A DNA stretch of 64,000 nt from NCBI RefSeq assembly GCF_011044255.1, contig NZ_CP049107.1:4151001-4215000 (forward strand), given 5' to 3'. This document shows, piece after piece, positions 1-7,729 of the stretch. This DNA is from Rhizorhabdus phycosphaerae (GTDB lineage Bacteria; Pseudomonadota; Alphaproteobacteria; Sphingomonadales; Sphingomonadaceae). The translations under genes and the position numbers were made by a program. Position 1 is the stretch's first letter. The number at the start of each line of letters is the position of its first letter. The notes under the pieces were generated by a model. It searched no databases. It worked only from the letters and a program-made list of their open reading frames with translations, and was not told the DNA's origin.

Positions 1-1
1 C

Positions 2-364
2 GTGATCAACGGCGACGGCGAGACGAGCCGCGACTTCTGCTATGTCGCCAATGCGGTGCAGGCCAATCTGCGCGCGGCGCTGTCGCCCCAGGCGGGCGAG
101 GCGCGCTTCCTGAACGTCGCTTATGGCGAGCGGACCACGCTCAACCAGCTGTTCGGCCTGCTGCGCGACGGGCTGGGGACGCTCGGCCATGCCTATGACC
201 GGGCCGCGACCCATGCCGATTTCCGCGCAGGCGATGTGCGCCATTCGCTCGCCGATATCGGCGCTGCGCTGGCTGCGATCGGCTATGCGCCGACGCACAG
301 CCTGGGCGAAGGCCTGCGCGAAGCATTGCCTTGGTATTGCGGGAACGCCAAGGTGGGCCAATAG
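2..364 (+). CDS. NAD-dependent UDP-sugar 4-epimerase, C-terminal fragment (WbpP/TviC type)
   Basis: Only the last 120 codons lie in the window; the gene starts before base 1. The visible part opens with INGDGETSRDFCYVAN, the conserved segment of extended short-chain dehydrogenases that interconvert UDP-GlcNAc and UDP-GalNAc (or the corresponding uronates). The catalytic YxxxK and the N-terminal Rossmann fold would be upstream and cannot be checked. The stop is 21 bases before the next gene, a UDP-sugar dehydrogenase, so the pair probably forms one operon making an N-acetylgalactosaminuronate-type precursor for surface polysaccharide, as in the Vi antigen and O-antigen pathways. The exact substrate is inferred from this pairing. 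Confidence 0.85.
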   Translation: MINGDGETSRDFCYVANAVQANLRAALSPQAGEARFLNVAYGERTTLNQLFGLLRDGLGTLGHAYDRAATHADFRAGDVRHSLADIGAALAAIGYAPTHSLGEGLREALPWYCGNAKVGQ

Positions 365-385
365 AGCCGTTCGGTTTCGGGGGCA

Positions 386-1714
386 GTGGGCCAGAGTGAT
401 TGGGCCAGAGTGATGGGGGCGTCGTTCGTGAGCATCGATAAGCGGGTGGATGGAAGCCGGATCGCGGTCGTCGGTCTGGGCTATGTGGGCTTGCCTCTGG
501 CGGTCGCGCTCGCGCGGCATTTCCCGACCGTGGGGATCGACATCGACCAGGGCCGCGTCGCCGAGCTGCGCGCCGGGCACGACCGCACCAACGAGATCGA
601 CGGGCCGACGCTGGGCGCATCCTCGCTCGACTATGCCACCGACATCGCCGCCGGCGCCGATGCCGACGTCATCATCGTCACCGTGCCGACCCCGGTCGAC
701 CAGGCGAACGACCCCGATCTGCGCCCCGTCATGTCGGCGACCCGCGCGCTGGCGGGCATATTGAAGCCCGGCCGCGGCACGATCGTGGTCTATGAGAGCA
801 CCGTCTATCCCGGCGTGACCGAAGACATCTGCGGGCCCGAGATCGAGCGCCTGTCGGGCCTGAAGCGCGGCACCGACTTCTTCCTCGGCTACAGCCCCGA
901 GCGGATCAATCCCGGCGACCGCGAACATACGGTCGACCGCATCACCAAGGTCGTCGCGGGCGAGAATCCGCAGGTCCTCGACCGGCTGTGCGAGGTATAT
1001 GGCGCGGTCACCACCGGCGGCACCTTCCGCGCGGCCTCGATCAAGGTCGCCGAGGCGGCGAAGGTGATCGAGAACGCCCAGCGCGACATCAACATCGCCT
1101 TCATCAACGAGATCACCCAGATTTTCGGCAAGGTCGGCATCTCGGTGTGGGACGTGCTGGCGGCGGCGGGGACCAAGTGGAACTTCCTCCGCTTCGTGCC
1201 GGGTCTGGTCGGCGGCCACTGCATCGGCGTCGATCCCTATTATCTCAGCCATCTGGCGCAGCAACTCGGCCATTATCCGCGCGTGATCCTGGCCGGGCGC
1301 GGCATCAACGACGGCATGGGCGCCTGGATCGCCGACCAGATCCACGAGCGCATCGGCAGCGGCGCGCGCGTCCTCGTCCTGGGCCTCACCTTCAAGGAAA
1401 ATGTCCCCGACCTGCGCAACTCGCGCGTGATCGATGTCGTCCGCCGGCTGGAGTGGCTGCGGCACGAGGTGGTGATCCACGACCCGCTCGCCGACGCGGC
1501 CGAGGCGCGGCACGAATATGGGGTCGAGCTGGCCGGCGACGCGCTGTCGGGCAGCTATGACGTGGTGATCGGCGCGGTGTCGCACAGCGACTATGCCGCG
1601 ATGCCCGCCGACCGGCTGGCCGCGCTGCTCAAGCACAATGGCCTGCTCGCCGACCTCAAGGGCATGTGGCGCGACGTCGCGACCCCGGAGAGCGTCCGCC
1701 GCTGGACGTTGTAG
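386..1714 (+). CDS. tviB: nucleotide sugar dehydrogenase (UDP-N-acetylhexosamine 6-dehydrogenase family)
   Basis: This cytosolic enzyme oxidises C6 of a UDP-N-acetylhexosamine to the uronic acid with two NAD+. The N-terminal dinucleotide fold is clear (IAVVGLGYVGLPLAVALA, about residues 22-39). The central GGHCIGVDPYY segment carries the catalytic cysteine, and a C-terminal UDP-binding domain with LGLTFKENVPDLRNS completes the usual layout; 442 residues is a normal length. The reading frame is open from a GTG at 386, but an ATG at 413 and a GTG at 428 are in frame. The segment TGGGCCAGAGTGAT is duplicated head to tail just there (386-412), so the start is uncertain and I use the longest form. 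It pairs with the preceding 4-epimerase. The choice between glucose- and galactose-configured substrate is inference. Confidence 0.9.
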   Translation: MGQSDWARVMGASFVSIDKRVDGSRIAVVGLGYVGLPLAVALARHFPTVGIDIDQGRVAELRAGHDRTNEIDGPTLGASSLDYATDIAAGADADVIIVTVPTPVDQANDPDLRPVMSATRALAGILKPGRGTIVVYESTVYPGVTEDICGPEIERLSGLKRGTDFFLGYSPERINPGDREHTVDRITKVVAGENPQVLDRLCEVYGAVTTGGTFRAASIKVAEAAKVIENAQRDINIAFINEITQIFGKVGISVWDVLAAAGTKWNFLRFVPGLVGGHCIGVDPYYLSHLAQQLGHYPRVILAGRGINDGMGAWIADQIHERIGSGARVLVLGLTFKENVPDLRNSRVIDVVRRLEWLRHEVVIHDPLADAAEARHEYGVELAGDALSGSYDVVIGAVSHSDYAAMPADRLAALLKHNGLLADLKGMWRDVATPESVRRWTL

Positions 1715-1726
1715 AAACGGCGTCCT

Positions 1727-2599
1727 TTACGCGGCCGGAGCCTCGCTGGCGGCAAGGGCATGCGCCTGCGTGCCGTGCGTGATCACATCGTCGCCGGGCA
1801 GGATCGCCGCGATCGGGATGTCGCTTTCCTGCGACAGCTGCGCATAGACCGGGCCGAAATCGGTCTCCAGCGTCTGGCGCAGCAGATCCTCGAAGCTGTC
1901 GATCACGAAATAATTCTGCTGATAATCGTCGATCCGGTACTCGGTCCGCATCACCCGGCGCAGGTCGAAGCCGATCCGGTTGGGCGAGGCGTCGTCGAGC
2001 GCGAAGAGGGACTCGGCGTGCGAGGAGACGATCCCCGCGCCATAGATGCGCAGGCCCTCCGCCTGCCGCACCAGCCCGAACTCGACCGTGTACCAGTAGA
2101 GCCGCGACAGCCGCTCGATCGCGCCCAGCGCCCCGGCGCGCTGCCCGCCCCGGCCATAGGCCTGCATATAATCGGCGAACACCGGATCGGCGAGCAGCGG
2201 GACATGGCCGAACACGTCGTGGAACACGTCGGGTTCCTGCAGATAGTCGAGCTGTTCGGGCGTGCGGAGGAAATTGCCCGCCACGAAGCGGCGGTTCGCC
2301 AGATGGTCGAAGAAGATGTCGTCGGGCACGAGGCCGGGCACCGCCAGCACCTGCCAGCCGGTCAGCGCCATCAGCCGCTCCGACAGTTCCTCGAAATTCG
2401 GGATGCCCGGCCGCTCCATCCGCAGCACGTCGAGCCCGGCCAGAAACTCCGGCGCGGCGCGGCCCTGGAGCAGCTTCGCCTGCCGCGCGAACAGCTGGTC
2501 CCACATCGCATGTTCGGCCGGGGTGTAGCGCTCCCAGCCCTGCGGGATGGTCCAGTCGGCGGCGGCCCCGGCGGGCGGCGTGGAGGCGGTGGTCGTCAT
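1727..2599 (-). CDS. phhA: phenylalanine 4-monooxygenase
   Basis: This is an aromatic amino acid hydroxylase that converts L-phenylalanine to L-tyrosine with O2, Fe(II) and a tetrahydropterin. The 290 residues match the short bacterial form, which lacks the eukaryotic regulatory domain. The iron site is visible: PDVFHDVFGHVPLL supplies the two histidines and YWYTVEFGL the glutamate. It is transcribed away from an Lrp-family regulator, and their shared 93-base gap contains inverted repeats, so amino-acid-responsive control is likely. It ends 12 bases from the convergent sugar dehydrogenase. No pterin carbinolamine dehydratase gene (phhB) sits beside it. The ATG start follows only a weak ribosome site. 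Confidence 0.96.
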   Translation of the reverse strand: MTTTASTPPAGAAADWTIPQGWERYTPAEHAMWDQLFARQAKLLQGRAAPEFLAGLDVLRMERPGIPNFEELSERLMALTGWQVLAVPGLVPDDIFFDHLANRRFVAGNFLRTPEQLDYLQEPDVFHDVFGHVPLLADPVFADYMQAYGRGGQRAGALGAIERLSRLYWYTVEFGLVRQAEGLRIYGAGIVSSHAESLFALDDASPNRIGFDLRRVMRTEYRIDDYQQNYFVIDSFEDLLRQTLETDFGPVYAQLSQESDIPIAAILPGDDVITHGTQAHALAASEAPAA

Positions 2600-2602
2600 G
2601 AA

Positions 2603-2660
2603 GCGATCATTGCAGAGGATAAGCGAAAATGCCTTTCAAAATGATCGCTGATCGGCGATC
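2603..2660. promoter_or_regulatory. inverted repeats between phhA and the Lrp gene
   Basis: The divergent gap holds GCGATCATT (2603-2611) and its exact complement AATGATCGC (2640-2648), 28 bases apart, followed by GATCG-G-CGATC (2650-2660). Spaced palindromes between an Lrp-family gene and its divergent amino-acid enzyme gene usually serve as the regulator's binding sites. The link to this regulator is inferred. Confidence 0.5.
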
Positions 2661-2692
2661 TTCTGAAACCTCATATCGATATGGAGCCGATC

Positions 2693-3163
2693 ATGAGTGA
2701 AATCGTTCAGATCGATGCGATCGACCGCCGCATCCTGGCTGAGCTCCAGGCCGACGCCGCGATCAGCCACGCCGATCTGGCGCAGCGCGTCGGAAGCTCC
2801 TCCGCCTCGGTCTGGCGCCGCATCCGCGCGATGGAGAGCGCCGGCCTACTGAACGGCGCGATCCGCACCGTCGACGCGGCGCGGCTGGGCTATGGCGTCA
2901 ACGTGATCTGCAACATCCGCGTCCGCAGCCACAGCGCCGAAGACCGCGCGAGCTTCGAAAGCTTCGTCCGCTCCCGGCCCGAGATATTGGAATGCTTCTC
3001 CATGTCCGGCGAATGGGACTATCTCCTCCGCGTCGTCGCGCGCGACGTGGCGGATTATGAGGCCTTCCTGATGCGGACGCTGCTCAACCATCCGTCGGTG
3101 GCGACGGCGTCATCGCATTTCGCGCTGTCGCTGACGAAGCATGTGACGGCTTTGCCGGTGTGA
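2693..3163 (+). CDS. Lrp/AsnC family transcriptional regulator
   Basis: The N-terminal winged helix-turn-helix (IDAIDRRILAELQADA, then SHADLAQRVGSSSASVWRRI) and the C-terminal RAM/AsnC ligand-binding domain (FSMSGEWDYLLRVVARDVAD) are typical of this family; 156 residues is the normal size. An ATG at 2681 is in frame, but only the ATG at 2693 has a GGAG ribosome site at proper spacing (2683-2686), so I use it. Divergence from phhA suggests it is a PhhR-like sensor of phenylalanine or another aromatic amino acid, although known PhhR proteins in pseudomonads belong to a different family. The ligand is unknown. A stretch of 388-394 bases without a gene follows. Confidence 0.92.
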   Translation: MSEIVQIDAIDRRILAELQADAAISHADLAQRVGSSSASVWRRIRAMESAGLLNGAIRTVDAARLGYGVNVICNIRVRSHSAEDRASFESFVRSRPEILECFSMSGEWDYLLRVVARDVADYEAFLMRTLLNHPSVATASSHFALSLTKHVTALPV

Positions 3164-3557
3164 GGGGGAAGCGGAGAGGCTGTGGCGGCCGGAACGGCTT
3201 GGCCCGCACATTTTGCTCGGACTGCCGTCCCGAACAGCAGCTTTCGATCAAATCAGGCCGTTCCAAAACCCGCGCCAGAATGGCCGCTCTCGCCGAAACC
3301 CGCCATTCTATCCGCATCGAGCAGTCTGGCAGCAGTGCGCCCTAAACCCGGTCATCTGGCTAGTGGTACTGGCGGCCCTAAACCTTTCATCAGCACCCAA
3401 CTTCCTCCTGCTCCGCCGCTTGAGTTTGTAGCCCATCGAAATCATGATACAAATTTATCATTTATTGGTCGCAACTACCTTTTCGACCAAGATTTTCAAC
3501 CTGGTCACGGATTACTTCGCGTTTGCTAGTGAGCGTGATGCCGATAGGTAGGTGAGG
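3164..3557. other. non-coding region upstream of the nuclease-like gene
   Basis: About 390 bases with no supported gene. G+C content falls steadily from left to right toward the AT-rich gene at 3558. A loose stem GAATGG/CCATTC (3278-3308) is visible in the first half. The second half is AT-rich and contains a perfect palindrome at 3444-3461. I see no integrase, tRNA end or att-like repeat. Confidence 0.6.
3444..3461. promoter_or_regulatory. palindrome ATGATA-N6-TATCAT, candidate operator
   Basis: Perfect 6-base arms (3444-3449 and 3456-3461) separated by CAAATT lie in the AT-rich leader about 95 bases before the start of the large nuclease-like gene. The position fits a repressor or activator site. 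No regulator gene sits next to it, so the binding protein is unknown. Confidence 0.4.
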
Positions 3558-5801
3558 ATGATAGACCCCCGACTCGTTGCAAAGGCGCTGATTGACGTCG
3601 ACACGTCAAATTTCGAGCGGTTTGCTCAGGTATTTTATGGCGATTTGCAGGATCGTAACTTTGTGCCGTTGGGTGGTGTGCACGACGGCGGAGCCGAGGG
3701 TTTTGATGCAGCCTTAACTAACGATCCTGAGCTATTCGTTGACGAAGCTGCGACCAGCTTTCTGCAGGTTTCCAAAGAAGTCTCGACACGGGGCAAGATC
3801 CGTAAGACGCATGCTAGGCTTGTTGCATATGGGCGCAATCCTAAAGCGCTGACATACATCACCTCTCAGACCGTCAAAGATATAGATAAAGACGAGCGCG
3901 TTCTCAGTGATGAACTTGGCTGTCGAGTTGCCATAAGAGACGCAAAATTTATTGAAATTTATATCAACAGCAGTGAAGCAATCCAAGCTGCCTTTAACGC
4001 CTATCTTCTTCCATCGATCTCATATTTATTTAATTTTGGTGAGTCGGATATCGCTCAGAAAGTACCCGACCAATTCAACAAGACGCTTGCAGTATTTCTT
4101 CGGCAAGAAGTAGAAAGGCGTCATAATAGAAGTACTCTTCTTGAAGCCGTGTCTGATAGTCTCATTTTGTGGGCACTTCGCGATACAGATGCCGACCCGA
4201 CCAAACCTAAGGCAATTGATAGAGCCGAAATACTGCGTCGCATTGAAACCGCGCTGCCAACTGCAAAGGCCTTCATTCGAGCCACGCTCGACCATCGGCT
4301 GGGGGTTTTGTCGGCGAAAGATGCGCCCGGCGGGCGGCAAATTAGGCATTATCGAGGATTAGGGCAATTCTGTCTGCCATACGAAACTCGAAAGCTTGTT
4401 GCGGTCGAGAATGCCGACGACGATTTGTTAAAGCATCAGGTATCGTGTGCATTCGAAGACCGACTGGCTCAAAGATCGAACGAAGACACCGAGGCTGAGC
4501 GAGAATCGATTGTCAAGGTATGCCACTCTACTCTTGAGAGTGTATTCGAGCATCAAGGTCTTAAAGTGGCACAGTTTGTGACCGATGCTGACATGGATGA
4601 CGAGCTGTTCACGGATGTTGGGCAGATAGTAAGTCAAGTTGTTGCAGGACTCCCGTTGACGGGCGATATTAAAACAAAAATTCGACGACACGTCATTCTA
4701 GTTCTGCGTGGCACATTTTACATGTCCACAGCTGTGGAGCGTCGATATCTCGACAAATTGAGCAGAACCTACGTTTTGTTGCTTTTGTTGAAAAACGAAC
4801 CAAAAATTGTAGAGTTCTTTTCCTCAATGGCGGGTTCGTTTGATCTTTACCTCGGTACCGATATCATTATTCGTTCACTGTCTGAGTTGTATTTGCATCC
4901 GGAATCGCAGACGACCATTAATTTACTTCGTATTCTGAAAGCTGCTGGATCGAAGCTCATTCTCACGGAGAAAGCCGTGGAAGAAGTCGCAACCCACATA
5001 CGCCGTCAGATGCTAGAGTTCGAGAATCATTACGAGCGTAATGTCCATAGGATAAGTTTGGCAGAAGTAGAATATATTGATCGACTTCTCATAAGGTCAT
5101 TTTTCTATGCAAAGCTGGCGCCAGTTAATGGCGTATCGCCACCAAAGAATTGGCGAGACTATCTCTCCCAATTCTGCAATCCTTCGGACGTCGTTCGAAA
5201 TTCGGGTGATCGCGAACTGGCCAATTACCTAATGCGTCGTTTCGAGCTCTCCTATGAGAGTGAAGAAGAGATGCGCGCTGGTATTGAGGAGGGCGAAATC
5301 GAGCAGTTAGCTGCTGCGATCCGTGTCATCAAGGAGGAGGGGGGCTACCAAAAATCAGCGCTTAGCATCCTAGCCTACAATGATGCTTTGCAAGTGCTCC
5401 GGATTTATCAGAAGCGGCGCGCAGAGCGTGAATCCAGCCCAGGCAATCCTTTTGGCTTTAAAACGTGGTGGCTTACACAGGATGGAAAGGTGCGACGGGC
5501 AGCGCGGGATGTGGTTCGCGCCAATCAAAATCAACGTTTCATGATGCGACCCGAATTGCTTCTCCACTACATAGCTATGTCACCGTCCAAGGCAGAAGTG
5601 CACGCCAGCTACGAATCCATCTTCCCTACGGCTCTAGGGGTTCGGTTGTCGTCAGGGCTACGCGACGCCGAGTTCAAGAAGGTGATGCGCGACGCGTCGG
5701 AAATCTCGAAGGTAGACGACGCTCGCGCCGCTGCCATGGTCACTGAAATGACGGAAAAATTAAAGGCAGACGTGCATAAGCAGTTCGATGCAAAATGGTG
5801 A
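3558..5801 (+). CDS. large protein of unknown family with a putative nuclease-like N-terminus and a PIN-like C-terminus
   Basis: I recognise no named family, so the function is unknown. The protein has 747 residues from the ATG at 3558; a GTG at 3552 is possible but sits too close to the AGGTAGG ribosome site. Residues 19-90 resemble a restriction-endonuclease-like core: GGVHDGGAEGFDA (Asp43, Glu47), then FLQVSKE (Gln70, Lys73) and a KIRKTHARL helix. Residues about 428-650 resemble a PIN nuclease: YLGTDIIIRSLSE (Asp435), EKAVEEVATHIRR, YNDAL (Asp609) and WWLTQDG (Asp642). The middle is helical with no motif I can name. The gene is clearly AT-richer than its neighbours (two sampled 60-base lines gave about 37% and 50% G+C) and uses rare AT-ending codons, so it was probably acquired horizontally. 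A defence role is a hypothesis from this architecture and base composition. Confidence 0.85.
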   Translation: MIDPRLVAKALIDVDTSNFERFAQVFYGDLQDRNFVPLGGVHDGGAEGFDAALTNDPELFVDEAATSFLQVSKEVSTRGKIRKTHARLVAYGRNPKALTYITSQTVKDIDKDERVLSDELGCRVAIRDAKFIEIYINSSEAIQAAFNAYLLPSISYLFNFGESDIAQKVPDQFNKTLAVFLRQEVERRHNRSTLLEAVSDSLILWALRDTDADPTKPKAIDRAEILRRIETALPTAKAFIRATLDHRLGVLSAKDAPGGRQIRHYRGLGQFCLPYETRKLVAVENADDDLLKHQVSCAFEDRLAQRSNEDTEAERESIVKVCHSTLESVFEHQGLKVAQFVTDADMDDELFTDVGQIVSQVVAGLPLTGDIKTKIRRHVILVLRGTFYMSTAVERRYLDKLSRTYVLLLLLKNEPKIVEFFSSMAGSFDLYLGTDIIIRSLSELYLHPESQTTINLLRILKAAGSKLILTEKAVEEVATHIRRQMLEFENHYERNVHRISLAEVEYIDRLLIRSFFYAKLAPVNGVSPPKNWRDYLSQFCNPSDVVRNSGDRELANYLMRRFELSYESEEEMRAGIEEGEIEQLAAAIRVIKEEGGYQKSALSILAYNDALQVLRIYQKRRAERESSPGNPFGFKTWWLTQDGKVRRAARDVVRANQNQRFMMRPELLLHYIAMSPSKAEVHASYESIFPTALGVRLSSGLRDAEFKKVMRDASEISKVDDARAAAMVTEMTEKLKADVHKQFDAKW

Positions 5802-6146
5802 GGTGGAGTTAGCTGCTCAATAACGGTCGGTTTCGATAAGCTGGGACCAGAGCATCATCTCGGCCTGCTCAAATGGGTGCCCCCTACTAATTTCCGAGCC
5901 CCCCATCGCCGGTCCTGCGGCTGCTATCGCCATCAACGGCGGTAGGAACTGCGTTTCGGCATATTCCCCATCTCCAGTCGCCCTCCGATGGCCGGTGAGC
6001 GAAGTCTTGGCGTCCGCTTTTGGCGAGACCTGCCGTACTACGCGTCACCCGGTAAGGGCGGGAAAGTCCCAACTATCGACTTTCCAGCGCGCTGAACGGC
6101 TTTGAGCTTATGGGCCGCCGATGTATCCAGCAGCCCTCCAAACCTC
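5802..6146. other. non-coding region downstream of the nuclease-like gene
   Basis: About 345 bases in which base composition returns to the local high-GC level. I see no convincing gene, terminator hairpin with a T-run, or repeat matching the region before 3558. The short open frames here have neither a ribosome site nor a recognisable protein motif. Confidence 0.55.
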
Positions 6147-6902
6147 TTACACTTTCGCACCAATCGCTCCCATCCGCGCCGCCACGATCTTCGCCGTCTC
6201 GGCCGACCGCAGCCGCTCGCCGAACGCCTTGTTCTCCTCCGCGATCCGGCTTGCCAGCGCCGCGCCGTCGCGCATCAGGCGTTTGGTTTGGGCGAAGGCC
6301 TGGGCCGGCAGGGCCGCGAAGGCCTGCGCCGCCGTGAGTGCCTCGGCGTCCAGCGCATCCGCCGCAACGAGGCGGTTGGCGATGCCGGCGGTCAGGGCCG
6401 CCTGCGCGTCGATCGCTTCGCCCAGGGCGAACATCGCCATCGCGCGGGCGTGGCCGAGGCGGGCGGTCAGGAGGAGGCTGGAGCCGGCTTCGGGCACCAG
6501 GCCCAGCCCGACGAAGGGCGCGGTGAGGAGGGCGTCTTCGGTCAGCAGCACATGGTCGCAGTGGAGCAGCATCGTCGTGCCGATGCCCACGGCGCGGCCC
6601 TGGACGGCGGCGATCACCGGCTTGGGGAAGGCGGCGATGGCGTCGATGAAGCGGGGGGCGTTTTCCGGCACCTGGCCCGCGCCGGCGACTTTGGCGAAGT
6701 CGAGCAGGTCGTTGCCCGCGCTGAACATCGTGCCGTCGCCGCGGAACAGGACGGCGCCGATCGTCTCGTCCCGCGCGGCCTCGGCCAGATGCGCAGTCAG
6801 CGCGTCGTACATCGCCAGGGTGATGGCGTTCTTCTTGTCGGGCCGCGCGAAGCTGAGGACGAGGACGCGGTCGGCACGGTCGGCGCGGATATGTTCGGTC
6901 AT
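6147..6902 (-). CDS. enoyl-CoA hydratase/isomerase family protein (crotonase)
   Basis: A 251-residue crotonase-fold protein, probably a hydratase or isomerase acting on enoyl-CoA thioesters in the cytosol. The two oxyanion-hole segments are seen as GDGTMFSAGNDL and VQGRAVGIGTTMLLHCD. The second catalytic glutamate position is filled in GLVPEAGSS; the first acidic position of classical hydratases is not clear, so isomerase or another crotonase activity is possible. The ATG at 6902 begins MTEHIRADRADRVLVLSF, the usual N-terminus. The frame stays open far upstream, but that part lies antisense to the TetR gene and is not coding. It is divergent from the TetR gene, which probably controls it. Confidence 0.9.
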   Translation of the reverse strand: MTEHIRADRADRVLVLSFARPDKKNAITLAMYDALTAHLAEAARDETIGAVLFRGDGTMFSAGNDLLDFAKVAGAGQVPENAPRFIDAIAAFPKPVIAAVQGRAVGIGTTMLLHCDHVLLTEDALLTAPFVGLGLVPEAGSSLLLTARLGHARAMAMFALGEAIDAQAALTAGIANRLVAADALDAEALTAAQAFAALPAQAFAQTKRLMRDGAALASRIAEENKAFGERLRSAETAKIVAARMGAIGAKV

Positions 6903-7055
6903 GAAGGACTCGCTCGATGACAGGGGCAGACTGCTGTCGTCGAAAGCCGGGCCGGCGTCGAGCCCCTGCGCTGTCGGTGGGTAGGGCGCGGTGCGGCTTG
7001 GCGCGGGCAGGAAGGTGGCTATAAGCCCTTCGACGGTAGAGCAGGCGGGGCAGGG

Positions 7056-7646
7056 ATGGCGTCGGGCACGCGACAGGACGACAAGGGCAGCGACCGCCGG
7101 CGGCAGATATTGGAGATCGCGGCGCAGCTGTTCGCGCGCAAGGGCTATCGCGGCACATCGATGCGCGACATCGGCGAGCAGGCGGGCGTGCTGGGCGGCT
7201 CGCTTTATCACCATATCAAGTCTAAGGACGCGCTGTTCGTCGAGCTGCACAATGCCGCGCTCGATGCGGCCGAGGCGAAGATCGCGGGCGAGATGGCGCT
7301 GCATTCGGATCCCTGGGCGCAGCTGGAGGCCGCCTGCGGGGCGCTGCTCGACCTGCAGCTCGATCCCAATTCGCTGACCATGCCGATGATGAACGATTTT
7401 CGCGAGGTGCCCGTCGAGGTGCGCGCCGCGCTGATCGAACGGCGCGACCGTTTCGAGACGCTGTTCCGCGACCTGATCGACCGGCTGCCGCTGCCCGCCG
7501 ATGTGGACCGCTCGGTCTATCGCAACATGCTGCTGGTCCAGCTCAACTCGGCGGCGGACTGGTACCGGCCGGGCCGGCTGACCCCGCGCGACATCGCGCG
7601 ACAGGTGGCGCTGCTGTTCCGCCATGGGGACGTGCCGAATGGGTGA
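7056..7646 (+). CDS. TetR/AcrR family transcriptional regulator
   Basis: The N-terminal helix-turn-helix is typical: RRQILEIAAQLFARKGYRGT followed by SMRDIGEQAGVLGGSLYHH, about residues 14-55. The C-terminal ligand-binding domain resembles those of FadR/PaaR-like regulators of fatty acid or aromatic acid catabolism. The length of 196 residues is normal. It lies between a divergent crotonase gene and a downstream acyl-CoA dehydrogenase gene in the same direction, so a local repressor responding to an acyl-CoA is the simplest reading. The 153-base gap to the crotonase gene should hold its operator, but I see no strong palindrome there. The ligand is unknown. Confidence 0.92.
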   Translation: MASGTRQDDKGSDRRRQILEIAAQLFARKGYRGTSMRDIGEQAGVLGGSLYHHIKSKDALFVELHNAALDAAEAKIAGEMALHSDPWAQLEAACGALLDLQLDPNSLTMPMMNDFREVPVEVRAALIERRDRFETLFRDLIDRLPLPADVDRSVYRNMLLVQLNSAADWYRPGRLTPRDIARQVALLFRHGDVPNG

Positions 7647-7673
7647 GTGGCCTTAGGGGCAGGGGCGGGTCGA

Positions 7674-7702
7674 TTGCGACTGTAACAGATGTTTGGTATA
7701 AG
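7674..7702 (+). promoter_or_regulatory. sigma70-type promoter for the acyl-CoA dehydrogenase gene
   Basis: TTGCGA (7674-7679) and TATAAG (7697-7702) are separated by 17 bases, and the start codon follows 28 bases further on. The spacing and both hexamers fit a housekeeping promoter. The call rests on sequence alone. Confidence 0.5.
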
Positions 7703-7729
7703 AGCGGCAACTGATTCAGAGGATGTCCG

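Noticed and set aside
6903-7625. N-terminal extension of the crotonase frame on the minus strand
   Set aside because: It overlaps the divergent TetR gene and lacks any family similarity; the crotonase domain starts at 6902.
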